In this document: piece after piece, positions 45,763 through 54,813 of the stretch
How the letters are laid out: every line of letters begins with the position of its first letter
How positions within the stretch are numbered: the stretch's first letter is position 1
Source: CAKZSB01 sp964573105
Lineage (GTDB): Bacteria > Pseudomonadota > Gammaproteobacteria > Granulosicoccales > Granulosicoccaceae
Length of the DNA stretch: 64,000 nt
NCBI GenBank assembly: GCA_964573105.1
Contig: CAZNIS010000004.1
Coordinates: forward strand, 62,001-126,000
Direction: 5' to 3'
The notes under the pieces: model-generated
Told to the model about the DNA's origin: nothing
The model's database searches: none
The model's input: only the letters and a program-made list of their open reading frames with translations
Program-made: the position numbers and the translations under genes

Positions 45763-48555
45763 TCAGGCCGCTGCCCTGCCTCTGTGCCGTTGCAGCAGCT
45801 CTTCAAAGGCAAACGGTTTACTGACGTGATAACCCTGAGCGTAGTCTACTCCCAGTTCGCGCAGCTGATCCACAATGGCACCATTTTCAACAAACTCGGC
45901 TACGGTATCGATCTGCAGCAAATCGGCCACCCGCTGAATACAACGCACCATCTCCAGATTCACTTCGCAGGTTTCGATATCACGGATAAACTGGCCATCG
46001 ATTTTCAGGACGTCGACTGGCAGCTTCTTGAGATAGCCAAACGAGCTGACCCCAGAGCCAAAATCATCCAGTGCCAGCTTGCAGCCCAGTTCGTGTAGAA
46101 AATCCAGAAGCCCTGTCGCATGTTGCATATTCGCAATCGCACTGGTTTCGGTGATCTCAAAACACAGTCGCTGCGGATCAACACCGGTCTGATCAATCTT
46201 GTCACCGATGTAGGTGATCAATTCCGAATCCACCGTCGACTGGCCAGACAGATTGATCGAAAATCGCGGCACGTCATCACCCAGCAAATCACGCATTTCT
46301 GCGATCAGGCCGAACGCATGGCTGATCACCCAGCGATCGATATCGCGCATCAGATCGTAGCGCTCTGCCGCCACGATCAACTGAAATGGCGTCACCAGCG
46401 TGCCATCCTCTTCGACCATCCGCAGCAGCACTTCGTAGTGGCAATCGGCAGTCAGGCCGTCGGCTTCGATTTTCGCAATTGGCTGCACAAACAAGCGGAA
46501 GCTGTCAGAGCGCAGTGCGTTCTGCAGCTTGGGCAGCAGCAGCATCTCGCCCTTTCGACTCGACGTCTCCTCGCAGGCGGGACGATAGATGTGCAACTCA
46601 TTGCGGCCACGGTCCTTGGCCGAGTAGCAGGCAATATCGGCGGCCGCCATGACTTCTTCGAGGCTGTCGTACTGGCCGTTGATATAGACAAAACCGATGC
46701 TGGCGCGGATCGCAAACAACTGCTCGCCGTCGCGAAAGTAGAAGTCCTGAAAAAGATCGTGCAGGCGACGCGCCAGTGACTCGGCCTCGCGTTCTTCGCA
46801 ATCGCGAATCAGCATGCCAAATTCATCACCGCCCAGTCGTGCGATGGTGTCGTTGGCTCTGACTATTTTGTTCAGCATGGTCGCTACCTGCGATAGCAGC
46901 TTGTCACCCGCTGAGTGCCCGCAAGTGTCGTTGACCAGTTTGAATTGATCCAGGTCGATGTAGCAGATCGCATGCTGTTGCCGGTCGTCCTGCGACGCTG
47001 CGATCATCTCACGCAAACGCATTTCAAAAACATAGCGATTGGCGAGGCCAGTCAGCGCATCGTGGGTGGCGCGATACTCCAGCTCGCGTGACAATTCGCG
47101 TTCGACGCTGACATCGCGCATGACAATGGCGGCGCCGCTATTGCCACTGCCATCATCGTCTTCGCCGGCACAAAAAGGGGACACAACGCTATCCACTTGA
47201 ATCGCTTGTTCGCTGTTATCGTAGAGTTTAAGCTCAGGCAGCTTCTGGATCGTACACTGACTCAGCGCTGCGTCCAGATCGAACGCGCTCGCCACGGCAG
47301 ATTCATGATTGCCCTCCCGCTCAAGACGAAGCGTCGCACTGACGGGTTGGCCAATCAGATTGTCGGCCGGCAGTGCGAGCAGGCTCTCGGCCGCCGGGTT
47401 GACATAAGAGATACTACCGCTGGCATCAGCCGTGATCACCGCATCGCTGATCGCCTCGAGCGTCGTCAGTGCGATCTCGCGCTCTCGCTCTAGAGAAAGC
47501 TCAGACAGTATACGTTCACGGTCACTGACTCGACGCGCGTGCACCAGCACCGCTACCACCATGATCGCCAACGCCGCCAGCAACATTCTCAGCGCCGCGG
47601 TGCGCAGCGCTGCGCGCGGCAGGCCATCGGGTGAACGCACTTCCACCAGCAGTGAGCTGGCGCCAACACCTGCCCTGAATACTCTGCTGACGCCGGGAAA
47701 CGCAGCTTTCAAAAAGCGTTCGGTATCGGTTTGATGTGCCTGGGCTGCCAGGGTACCAGGCAGCGCTGGCTGATTGGCCGACTCGGCAAAGCGAATGCCT
47801 ACCGCCAGGCCACGGGTTTCGCCCACCACCTCACGCAGCAATCGCGCAGCATCCAGTTCAAGGAAAAACCCACCGTCGGTCTGTGCCTGACGCTCGGCGG
47901 CAGAATCCGGCACATAGCGCCCGAGATAAGTGGCGTGCACCAGCATCACGCCAGCGTTGCCAGGCCAGCCCGCCGGTTGTTCGACCAACGCCGGTGCGCG
48001 CGCCTCTATTGAGCGCGATAACGCCGTTGACAGTCGCGCTGTGCTTGAAAAATCCACACCCACCAGCGACGCCAGCGACGGACTGAAAGGCACCAGTCGC
48101 ACGATGGGATCGTGGTACGAACGCATGCCCGGCTCGCGCATTGACCCATCGGCCACTAGTTCCTTAAGCTCGAACCGATACACGCCGCGCTCGGCCATCT
48201 CCTCGACGAAGAATTCCAGATCCCCGACCGGCACGCGATCAAAGCGCCCGATGGACGACACAATCGGTGTCGCCTCCAGTGCATCCTCGGCAAAAATTTC
48301 GAGCTCATCGCCCCCGATGTCGCTTGCCACCTGATGCAGCACCGACAATGAACCGACAATACTGTTGACCACGCCGACGTGCTCATACAGTTTTTGCGTC
48401 AGCTCGTCAGCGCTGCGACTGGCCTGCTGATAGCTTGCAGCGGCTGACTTGTGCAACGACCAGCCGCCGATCAATAGTGTCAACAATATCGCGACCAGCG
48501 CGAAGAGTACCCGTTCGTGAGGCTTGAACAGGCTCAGCCCCTGTTCTTTGGACAT
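45763..48555 (-). CDS. CHASE-PAS-GGDEF-EAL membrane protein
   Basis: A 930-aa membrane cyclic-di-GMP enzyme. Membrane helices near residues 17-35 and 325-345 flank a CHASE-type periplasmic domain (GRFDRVPVGDLEFFVEEMAE, then PIVRLVPFSPSLASLVGVD). A PAS domain (EAISDAVITADASGSISYVN) follows. The GGDEF part reads ARLGGDEFGMLI with a preceding RAND, a full RxxD inhibition site, unlike the other two hybrids here. EAL reads YEVLLRMVEED, NLSGQST, FEITETS, DDFGSGVSS, KIDGQF and AQGYHV, all key residues kept. The gene begins four bases after the stop of the upstream binding-protein gene, so ligand sensing through that protein is likely. Confidence 0.92.
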   Translation of the reverse strand: MSKEQGLSLFKPHERVLFALVAILLTLLIGGWSLHKSAAASYQQASRSADELTQKLYEHVGVVNSIVGSLSVLHQVASDIGGDELEIFAEDALEATPIVSSIGRFDRVPVGDLEFFVEEMAERGVYRFELKELVADGSMREPGMRSYHDPIVRLVPFSPSLASLVGVDFSSTARLSTALSRSIEARAPALVEQPAGWPGNAGVMLVHATYLGRYVPDSAAERQAQTDGGFFLELDAARLLREVVGETRGLAVGIRFAESANQPALPGTLAAQAHQTDTERFLKAAFPGVSRVFRAGVGASSLLVEVRSPDGLPRAALRTAALRMLLAALAIMVVAVLVHARRVSDRERILSELSLEREREIALTTLEAISDAVITADASGSISYVNPAAESLLALPADNLIGQPVSATLRLEREGNHESAVASAFDLDAALSQCTIQKLPELKLYDNSEQAIQVDSVVSPFCAGEDDDGSGNSGAAIVMRDVSVERELSRELEYRATHDALTGLANRYVFEMRLREMIAASQDDRQQHAICYIDLDQFKLVNDTCGHSAGDKLLSQVATMLNKIVRANDTIARLGGDEFGMLIRDCEEREAESLARRLHDLFQDFYFRDGEQLFAIRASIGFVYINGQYDSLEEVMAAADIACYSAKDRGRNELHIYRPACEETSSRKGEMLLLPKLQNALRSDSFRLFVQPIAKIEADGLTADCHYEVLLRMVEEDGTLVTPFQLIVAAERYDLMRDIDRWVISHAFGLIAEMRDLLGDDVPRFSINLSGQSTVDSELITYIGDKIDQTGVDPQRLCFEITETSAIANMQHATGLLDFLHELGCKLALDDFGSGVSSFGYLKKLPVDVLKIDGQFIRDIETCEVNLEMVRCIQRVADLLQIDTVAEFVENGAIVDQLRELGVDYAQGYHVSKPFAFEELLQRHRGRAAA

Positions 48556-48558
48556 CGA

Positions 48559-49602
48559 TCAGTCTTCTGCCATGACCAGCTTCTTCGCCTTCCGGGTGAA
48601 ACGGTCAGACAAGGATTCACCGGTCACATCGACCAGCTGCTGGTTGATCCACAGATCCCACTTGCGGTTCGTGATGATGGGAATGTCAGCCGGTGAAGTA
48701 CCATCCAGAATCGCCAGACCCGCCTCAGCCGCCCACTGCCCGTGCTCCTGGGGGATTTTGGTATAACCCAGTGCGGTGACATCCATCATCCACTTGTGGT
48801 TGGTGACGCTGATCACCTTTGCGTGTTCGACTGAAAAACCTCGCGCGTCTTTGTCATCCCACTCGGCAATACCCGAGTTGCTGCCCATGACGATGTAATC
48901 TGCCTGCTGGTGCGCTAATTCGAACGCCGCCTTCCACTCGGCAAAGGTGCTGACCAGTTTTTTGTCCAGCTCGCTGTTGAGACGCTTGGCGCCGCGTGCG
49001 ATTCTGGAGTAGTTTTTTTCTTCGGTCAGGGTGTTGGCACCGAGGTAGACGCCGCGACTGCCACCGGCGATTTTCATCGCCTCTTGCAGCATCGGCTTGA
49101 TCGGTGCCACTTCAACAATGCCGGTGACGTTGCTGAACGGGAAACCGTATTCATCGACGGTCCAGTTAACGCCGTTAAAAACAAACGGTACGTCAGCGTC
49201 ACGGTAGTAAGGGACGATCAAATACTTCGCGGCATTGTCGTCAGAGGTGATCACCACATCGGGCCGCCAGCGCTCGATCAGTTCTCTCGCGCGAAGCCCC
49301 GCGGCCTCTTTGTACGCTTTGCTTTTGTTGCGCTTGGTGTCCATATCGAACTGACGCAACTCACATTTGCCATCCAGTACCTGCCTTACACCTTCCTCCA
49401 CCCCGTCTGACCATGCATAGCCCTTGTGGTAAGACGAGATATACAGACACTTTGGCAAATCTTCAGCCGAACTGATGGGCAATGCCCCCGCCAGCAGCGA
49501 GATGGCCAGTGCTCCTTTTACAGCGAGTGTCGAACTCCAGCGAGTAACGCCTGGTATGCGATTCGAACGACTTTGGTTCCGGTACCGCCTTGCAGGTTTC
49601 AT
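48559..49602 (-). CDS. Periplasmic ABC-type substrate-binding protein
   Basis: A 347-aa exported protein. A basic start and hydrophobic segment (STLAVKGALAISLLAGALPI) form a signal peptide. The mature part has the two-lobed layout of the PF04392-type binding proteins (CLYISSYHKGYAWSDGVEEG, PDVVITSDDNAAKYLIVPYY, PFVFNGVNWTVDEYGFP, VMGSNSGIAEWDD). No permease or ATPase genes adjoin. It is instead coupled to the CHASE-GGDEF-EAL gene, so it likely delivers a ligand signal to that receptor rather than to a transporter. Confidence 0.87.
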   Translation of the reverse strand: MKPARRYRNQSRSNRIPGVTRWSSTLAVKGALAISLLAGALPISSAEDLPKCLYISSYHKGYAWSDGVEEGVRQVLDGKCELRQFDMDTKRNKSKAYKEAAGLRARELIERWRPDVVITSDDNAAKYLIVPYYRDADVPFVFNGVNWTVDEYGFPFSNVTGIVEVAPIKPMLQEAMKIAGGSRGVYLGANTLTEEKNYSRIARGAKRLNSELDKKLVSTFAEWKAAFELAHQQADYIVMGSNSGIAEWDDKDARGFSVEHAKVISVTNHKWMMDVTALGYTKIPQEHGQWAAEAGLAILDGTSPADIPIITNRKWDLWINQQLVDVTGESLSDRFTRKAKKLVMAED

Positions 49603-49778
49603 TGCTCTGTCCTGGTGCTCGACTATCAGTAACTACCCTTAGTCATATTAAAGTTGTGCTCCGCGCTGGCAGCGACGAGTACCAGACTTGTATCGTTTGT
49701 ATAAATCCGGACTTGAAACCCGGCGAAAAGAAACCGCTGGTAATCCGAACGGCGTCAAGCAATCGGTGCGCAATATTC

Positions 49779-50516
49779 TTAGTGATGCAGAATAAGTGCA
49801 GAACCACTGGCGATCAGCAGCAGCGAGATGAACTTCTTGAAGGTCGACGCCGGAATCTCTCGATGTACGCGACCTCCACAATAGAGGCCCAGTGCAAACG
49901 GCGGCAATGCCATCAGCAGCACGATCAGAAATTGCTGATTCAACAAACTCAGGCCCACGATGTATACGCCAATGCGCACTGCCCCATCGATCAGAAAATA
50001 ACTGGCAAAACTCGCGCGAAAGGCCTCTTTCGACAGTGATCGCATATTGAGGTACATCACGTAAAACGGGCCGCCAGTACCGAACAGCGTGCCGAGCAAA
50101 CCACCCAGCAGACCAAACGGAAATGCCATCACAGGGCCACCGCGCAGATCGGGAATCGGCAACAACTGGTATATGGCAAAAAACATCACGAAGATACCCA
50201 GTGATACATTCAGTACTGCGGTATCTACTGAGTTAAAAAAATAAAGTGCCAGAGCGATACCAGCCAACGTAAAGGGCAGCAACGGCACCAGCACCGACCA
50301 GCGAATACTGCGTCGGCTGCTGACACCCTGTGCCGCTGATCCGATCAAATCCAGAAACACTACAATCGGCACTACTATTTTCAGTGGCAGCATCAGCGCG
50401 AGCAGCGGTATCGAGATCAACCCTGATCCAAAACCGGCGATACCGCGCACCAGATAGGCGACAAAAAGTATCGCGGCCGCCACGAGCATCTGACTGGGCG
50501 AGATCATCGTCGACAC
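49779..50516 (-). CDS. TauE/SafE-family anion exporter
   Basis: A 245-aa membrane protein with about eight helices and the repeat signature of sulfite/sulfoacetate permeases: LVRGIAGFGSGLISIPLLAL in the first half and LLGGLLGTLFGTGGPFYVMY in the second. Such proteins release sulfite or related anions formed in taurine degradation. The xsc gene at the left edge would produce sulfite, but lies 49 kb away. An ATG three codons inside is an equally good start. Confidence 0.87.
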   Translation of the reverse strand: MSTMISPSQMLVAAAILFVAYLVRGIAGFGSGLISIPLLALMLPLKIVVPIVVFLDLIGSAAQGVSSRRSIRWSVLVPLLPFTLAGIALALYFFNSVDTAVLNVSLGIFVMFFAIYQLLPIPDLRGGPVMAFPFGLLGGLLGTLFGTGGPFYVMYLNMRSLSKEAFRASFASYFLIDGAVRIGVYIVGLSLLNQQFLIVLLMALPPFALGLYCGGRVHREIPASTFKKFISLLLIASGSALILHH

Positions 50517-50646
50517 ACAACCGCGAGCTGCAGTGCGTCAATTTGGCACGCCGCAACCGACCAATCCTGCCATCCGGCTGTGAACGTTGTATAAAGCCGC
50601 AATGAATGCCGATGTGTCCTTACCGCGCGGCGGTCGCGCCGGCTAC

Positions 50647-51639
50647 TCACGGATATTCGTTCCAGATTCTCACCAGGTGGCGTCCACGCTCACCCACCTC
50701 AAGGTCTGAAAACGCGCCGCGCGCGTGCACCAGCCAGCCGTTGTTGACATACTGTAGCTGACCGGCTTGCAGACCAAACGGCTTGATCGCCGTGTCTGCC
50801 AGCGCCTGGTCGATGCGTCTGAAAAGACTCTCGATGTGCGGCGCGACCGTCTGGCCCGCAAGCTTGCTGCCGGTGCGCACGTAGTCGACGTAGTAGCGCA
50901 ACGCCGCCGAGGGTGATTCAGAATCGAGAACCGGCAGACGACTGTACGGCAACGCCCCTTCCCGTTGTTCACCCATGCAGTTCCAATAGACCGGGGCAAA
51001 CAGTTCATCGAGGTCGATACTGTCGTCCTCTTGCACAAGTCTGGACAGTGCCACGGGCAGGCTGGCCAGTTGGCTGCTGCCACCGGACAGCGCCGGCTGA
51101 ATACAGAACAACCCGATCAGTGCCGGCGGCGGCTGCAGCCACGCCCCATCGGTATGAAACGGTTGCGCCTGATTGGTCTTTGACCGCCTGATGGCACCGT
51201 CGGCGCCGCCATTGTCCAGAACATCGTACAGCCGGGTACCGGCTCGATCCTGCGCCATCAACGGCGAGATCAGACTGCCAAGCAATCCCGCCAGCTGCTT
51301 GTTCTGGGCAGCCTCATAACGCTTGACGGGCAGTCGATCAAGCACCACAAAACCGCTTCGCTCGAAGAGCTCTGTGCGCAGATCCATCGCCAGTGCGGCG
51401 CAGCACGGCAGCGCCTCGATCAGCTCAGCACGTCGGGTATCCAAGCTGATGCCGCGAGTCAGCGCCTGATCCAGCTCGTCTATGCAGTCGTCGGAGATCA
51501 TAATCAGGTGGCGCTGACCCAAATCGGCCCCGACCAGCGCCTGCCAACTGGCCAGATGACCCGCCCATCGCTGATCGAGCATGGCATGGGCCTCGTGCTC
51601 AGGTCGGGAGATCGATAGCGGTGCGGCGGATGTATTCAT
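50647..51639 (-). CDS. TauD/TfdA-family dioxygenase-like protein
   Basis: A 330-aa protein of the 2-oxoglutarate/Fe(II) oxygenase superfamily. The iron ligands are in QPFHTDGAWLQPPP (HxD), and the far His is probably in LVHARGAFSDL near the end. RHLVRIWNEYP holds an Arg for the 2-oxoglutarate carboxylate. The N-terminal ~100 residues are unlike classic TauD. Clavaminate-synthase-like or gamma-butyrobetaine-hydroxylase-like alternatives are possible. It is on the strand opposite to dadA, with the riboswitch region between. Confidence 0.75.
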   Translation of the reverse strand: MNTSAAPLSISRPEHEAHAMLDQRWAGHLASWQALVGADLGQRHLIMISDDCIDELDQALTRGISLDTRRAELIEALPCCAALAMDLRTELFERSGFVVLDRLPVKRYEAAQNKQLAGLLGSLISPLMAQDRAGTRLYDVLDNGGADGAIRRSKTNQAQPFHTDGAWLQPPPALIGLFCIQPALSGGSSQLASLPVALSRLVQEDDSIDLDELFAPVYWNCMGEQREGALPYSRLPVLDSESPSAALRYYVDYVRTGSKLAGQTVAPHIESLFRRIDQALADTAIKPFGLQAGQLQYVNNGWLVHARGAFSDLEVGERGRHLVRIWNEYP

Positions 51640-51949
51640 TGTTCAGGGTTGATTGATGGCTTGCATTCCCAGCGAGACTCTATCACGTTGCCAAATCGTT
51701 ACAATTCAATTCTCAATCTTTACAAAAATCATCGTTCGGAATAGCGCCACCCTCCAGACACACCCCGTATCCGCAGCACGATCTCGCGCCCGCTGCGCCC
51801 TGACTTGCGCCTCACATCAGGTGTGCTCGCAAGCCAATAGATTGAAAAGAAACACAAAATTCTGCAGCACGCTTGCAAAATAGAGCCGATTGATTCACCC
51901 TTGCGCGGTCGATGTGTCGCCACTGCTGACAGTGACCGGCGCAAACACC

Positions 51950-52145
51950 TTGTGGGAGAGATCAGTCCGGGCATCGCTGCCTTGCACTGGCGCCGAAGGA
52001 GCAACACCCAGGAAACTCTCAGGCAAAAGGACCACATCGCTGTTCGACATCTGGAGAGAGACTCGCCAATCGCGTGCGTCCACCGAAGGGGTAGTGCAAG
52101 GTTTTTCAACCTCTGCCGACACTCTCAGGTTCCAAGACAGATGGG
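51950..52145 (+). ncRNA. Tandem glycine riboswitch
   Basis: Two consecutive glycine aptamers in the leader of the dadA-like gene. Aptamer 1 runs from TGTGGGAGAG at 51951 through GCGCCGAAGGAGCAA and CTCTCAGGCAAAAGGACC near 52034. Aptamer 2 runs from CTGGAGAGAGACTC at 52051 through CCACCGAAGGGG and CTCTCAGGTTCCAAGACAG, ending near 52143. These are the conserved core strings of the family. The dadA start lies about 60 bp downstream with GGAG eight bases before the ATG. Glycine riboswitches usually turn on expression when glycine is high, fitting a degradation gene. No other genes were seen in 51640-52203. Confidence 0.95.
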
Positions 52146-52203
52146 AAAAAGAGCTGATCGCCATCAGGCGGTCTCACCTGTTCCCGTTCTCTGGAGCTGA
52201 ACC

Positions 52204-53490
52204 ATGAAAACTATCGCCGTCATCGGCGCTGGCATTACCGGCGTCACTACCTGCTACGCGTTGCTCGAGCGCGGCTACGCTGTCACAGTTTTCGATCGCC
52301 ACCGCTACCCCGCGATGGCAACTTCCTTCGCCAATGGCGGTCAGCTCTCAGCGTCAAACGCCGAAGTCTGGACGCAGACCTCGACGGTACTGAAGGGCCT
52401 GCGCTGGATGCTGCGCAAGGACGCACCGCTGCTGGTCAACCCGCGCCCGGACTGGCACAAGGTGTCGTGGATGGCCGAATTCATCGGCAGCATTCGCCAC
52501 TACGAGGACAACACTATAGAGACCGCGCGGCTGGCGATTGCCGCACGCGAGCATCTGCAATCCTGGGCGCACCGCGAACAGATCGATTTCGACTTTGAAT
52601 CGCGCGGCATCCTGCACATCTACGACAACAAAAAAGACTACCAACACGCCGAGCGAGTCAACAAGCTGCTGGCCAAAGGTGGCCTCAACCGGCACGCCGT
52701 CACACCGACGGAGATTGCCGACATCGAACCGACGATCGCCGGCGATCTCTACGGTGGTTTTTTCACTCCCGACGATGCCACCGGCGATATTCACAAATAT
52801 ACGCGTGGCCTGGCCGATGCCTGCCTGCGCGCCGGTGCGCAGTTTCGTTGCGACACCCGCGTGCATGAACTCATCCACAGCGACAGCGGCGTACAGGTAA
52901 AGTCGACGCTGCAGGTGCCCGGCGAGACACCGCTCGACAATAGCGATGCGTTCGACGGCGTCGTCATTTGTGCGGGTATAGAGAGCCGCGCGCTGGCGGC
53001 ACAGCTGGGTGATCGGGTGAACATCTACCCGGTCAAGGGATATTCGATCACCGTCAATCTCAACGATGAAAACAGTCAGCAGGCAGCACCCTGGGTCAGC
53101 CTGCTGGACGACGCGGCAAAAATAGTCACAAGCAGACTGGGCGCAGATCGCTTTAGAATCGCAGGCACCGCAGAGTTCAACGGCGTCAACTACGACATCC
53201 GCAACGACCGGATTCAACCCCTGATCGACTGGTGCCGCACCTATTTTCCAAGTATCGATACCGACAAGGTCATCGCCTGGTCAGGGCTGCGACCGATGAT
53301 GCCGAACATGATGCCGCGCATCAGCAAAGGCGCGCGACCGGGCGTGTTCTACAACACCGGCCACGGCCATCTGGGCTGGACGCTGTCGGCCATCACCGCT
53401 GAGATGATCGGCGATATCGTCAACGACCATATGCCGAACAGCAGTTCTGCGCGCCGTGCCGATGAGATGCCTCTGCGTCGCGCAAGCTAG
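52204..53490 (+). CDS. D-amino-acid dehydrogenase (DadA-like)
   Basis: A 428-aa FAD enzyme. IAVIGAGITGVTTCYALLER is the FAD-binding fold, TSFANGGQLSASNAEVW the typical DadA flavin loop, and VYNTG-like FYNTGHGHLGWTLS the C-terminal FAD contact. DadA oxidises D-amino acids to 2-oxo acids and passes electrons to the respiratory chain. Control by a glycine riboswitch suggests glycine or a D-amino acid derived from it as the true substrate. A GC-rich hairpin follows the stop. Confidence 0.9.
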   Translation: MKTIAVIGAGITGVTTCYALLERGYAVTVFDRHRYPAMATSFANGGQLSASNAEVWTQTSTVLKGLRWMLRKDAPLLVNPRPDWHKVSWMAEFIGSIRHYEDNTIETARLAIAAREHLQSWAHREQIDFDFESRGILHIYDNKKDYQHAERVNKLLAKGGLNRHAVTPTEIADIEPTIAGDLYGGFFTPDDATGDIHKYTRGLADACLRAGAQFRCDTRVHELIHSDSGVQVKSTLQVPGETPLDNSDAFDGVVICAGIESRALAAQLGDRVNIYPVKGYSITVNLNDENSQQAAPWVSLLDDAAKIVTSRLGADRFRIAGTAEFNGVNYDIRNDRIQPLIDWCRTYFPSIDTDKVIAWSGLRPMMPNMMPRISKGARPGVFYNTGHGHLGWTLSAITAEMIGDIVNDHMPNSSSARRADEMPLRRAS

Positions 53491-53501
53491 AACCAGCGCA
53501 A

Positions 53502-53530
53502 GGACGCCTGGCCTGTTGAGGCCGGCGTCC
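53502..53530 (+). terminator. GC-rich hairpin after the dadA-like gene
   Basis: GGACGCC-T-GGCC, a six-base loop, GGCC-GGCGTCC: an 11-bp stem with one bulge, 12 bp after the stop. No U tract follows, so it may be a processing or attenuating hairpin rather than a strong terminator. Confidence 0.5.
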
Positions 53531-53633
53531 CGCCCGGCATCTGTCACGTCGGGAACCAACAGACCAAGGTTTTAACCCTGCCAGGCAAATCTGCGCGTAC
53601 AATCGGCCGAACTCTTTCTCCGCACAGCTGCCC

Positions 53634-54314
53634 ATGATTACCATTCACCATCTGGAAAACTCCCGCTCTTTGCGGGTGTTGTGGCTGCTTGAAGAACTCG
53701 GCGTCGCCTATGAGGTGAAGCACTATCAGCGCGACCCAAAAACCAGCCTCGCGCCACCGGAACTGCTCCACATACACCCACTGGGCAAAGCACCAGTCAT
53801 CACTGACGGCGACATTGTAATCGCCGAAACCGGTGCGATCATCGAATATCTCGTCGACGTCTACGACGATGGTCGAATGCGACCGGCCAGCGGGACAGCA
53901 GATCGGCGGCAATACACCTACTGGCTGCACTACGCCGAAGGCACGTTGATGCCGTACATGGTGTTTTCGCTTGTAGTACAGCGGGTGGAGTCGGCTAAGG
54001 TACCTTTTTTCATCAAGCCGATCACCAGGGGAATCGCCGGCAAGATCCGCAGCAGTTTCCTCGCGCCGAACATTGACCGCAATCTGGAATTCATCAACGG
54101 TCATCTTGAATCAAATTCATGGTTCTGTGGCGAAAACATGAGTGCTGCAGACGTGCAGATGAGCTTCCCGCTGCAGGCGGCACGCAGCCGAATTGAGATT
54201 GCACAGCGCTATCCGGCAATCGATAGATTCGTCGACACCATAGAAAATCTGCCATCCTTTGTACGCGCCACCGAAAAGGGTGGCGCGCTTACGTTGCCAA
54301 AGAGAGCCACTTAG
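53634..54314 (+). CDS. Glutathione S-transferase
   Basis: A complete 226-aa GST. The N-terminal domain has ENSRSLRVLWLLEELGVAYE, HPLGKAPVITDGDIVI and AETGAIIEYLVDVY (glutathione-binding Glu-Thr). The helical C-terminal domain includes GENMSAADVQMSFPLQAA, the usual N-capping box. The Ser in the first helix is the probable activating residue, as in bacterial Beta/Zeta-like classes. Substrate unknown; the truncated GST at 7346 is only distantly similar. Confidence 0.92.
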   Translation: MITIHHLENSRSLRVLWLLEELGVAYEVKHYQRDPKTSLAPPELLHIHPLGKAPVITDGDIVIAETGAIIEYLVDVYDDGRMRPASGTADRRQYTYWLHYAEGTLMPYMVFSLVVQRVESAKVPFFIKPITRGIAGKIRSSFLAPNIDRNLEFINGHLESNSWFCGENMSAADVQMSFPLQAARSRIEIAQRYPAIDRFVDTIENLPSFVRATEKGGALTLPKRAT

Positions 54315-54331
54315 CGTTTTGGGTATTGAAT

Positions 54332-54351
54332 ACTTCGGCCAACGCCGAAGT
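54332..54351 (+). terminator. Stem-loop after the GST gene
   Basis: ACTTCGGC-CAAC-GCCGAAGT, a perfect 8-bp stem with a four-base loop, 17 bp after the GST stop. It lacks a clear U tract. Confidence 0.45.
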
Positions 54352-54432
54352 GACGCCTGGCTCCACGTTGTTGCAGCTTGCACACTAGTGTATAAACAGT
54401 CAGTAATTGTCTGGCAAGCAACTGCAGACCTT

Positions 54433-54687
54433 TCATTTTTGCCAAAACCACTTTGCCGCCTCGCGCTCGGCGTCGAATCGAGTCATGCCGATATCACGCA
54501 ATAGTTCATCGGACAGCTGGCTCAGGCATCGTCGCTGTTCTACACGATCAAGCCACAGACTAAAAAGACCGAGCACGGTATTGTGCGTAGTTTTGTACTG
54601 CCGCACACCGCCAGTTCTGGATTGAGATACAACCGCGGATAGCGCTTGCCTGTCGAGTGATACTTCCGGTACTGTGGCCATTGTCAT
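54433..54687 (-). CDS. DUF1127 small protein
   Basis: An 84-aa protein. The last 45 residues are the DUF1127 signature: WLDRVEQRRCLSQLSDELLR, DIGMTRFDAEREAAKWFW. DUF1127 proteins in alpha- and gammaproteobacteria are small Arg-rich regulators linked to RNA or phosphate metabolism in the few studied cases. The N-terminal 40 residues are unconserved. It is divergent from the gcvA-like gene. Confidence 0.87.
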   Translation of the reverse strand: MTMATVPEVSLDRQALSAVVSQSRTGGVRQYKTTHNTVLGLFSLWLDRVEQRRCLSQLSDELLRDIGMTRFDAEREAAKWFWQK

Positions 54688-54813
54688 TCCCTGCTGTTTG
54701 CAATTGATGAACCGTGCCGGCCTAAGGGTTTTTCCCTGCCGACAATATCAATTTAGACTCGACGGGCGTCTGCCACAAACGATCATTTTTCATGCGACGA
54801 TCTAGTTTTTCTA

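Noticed and set aside
2457..48555. Inactive EAL domains because the motif reads EIL or EVL
   Set aside because: The catalytic Glu and the third-position Leu are kept along with DDFG, Lys and Gln; active enzymes with EVL are known.
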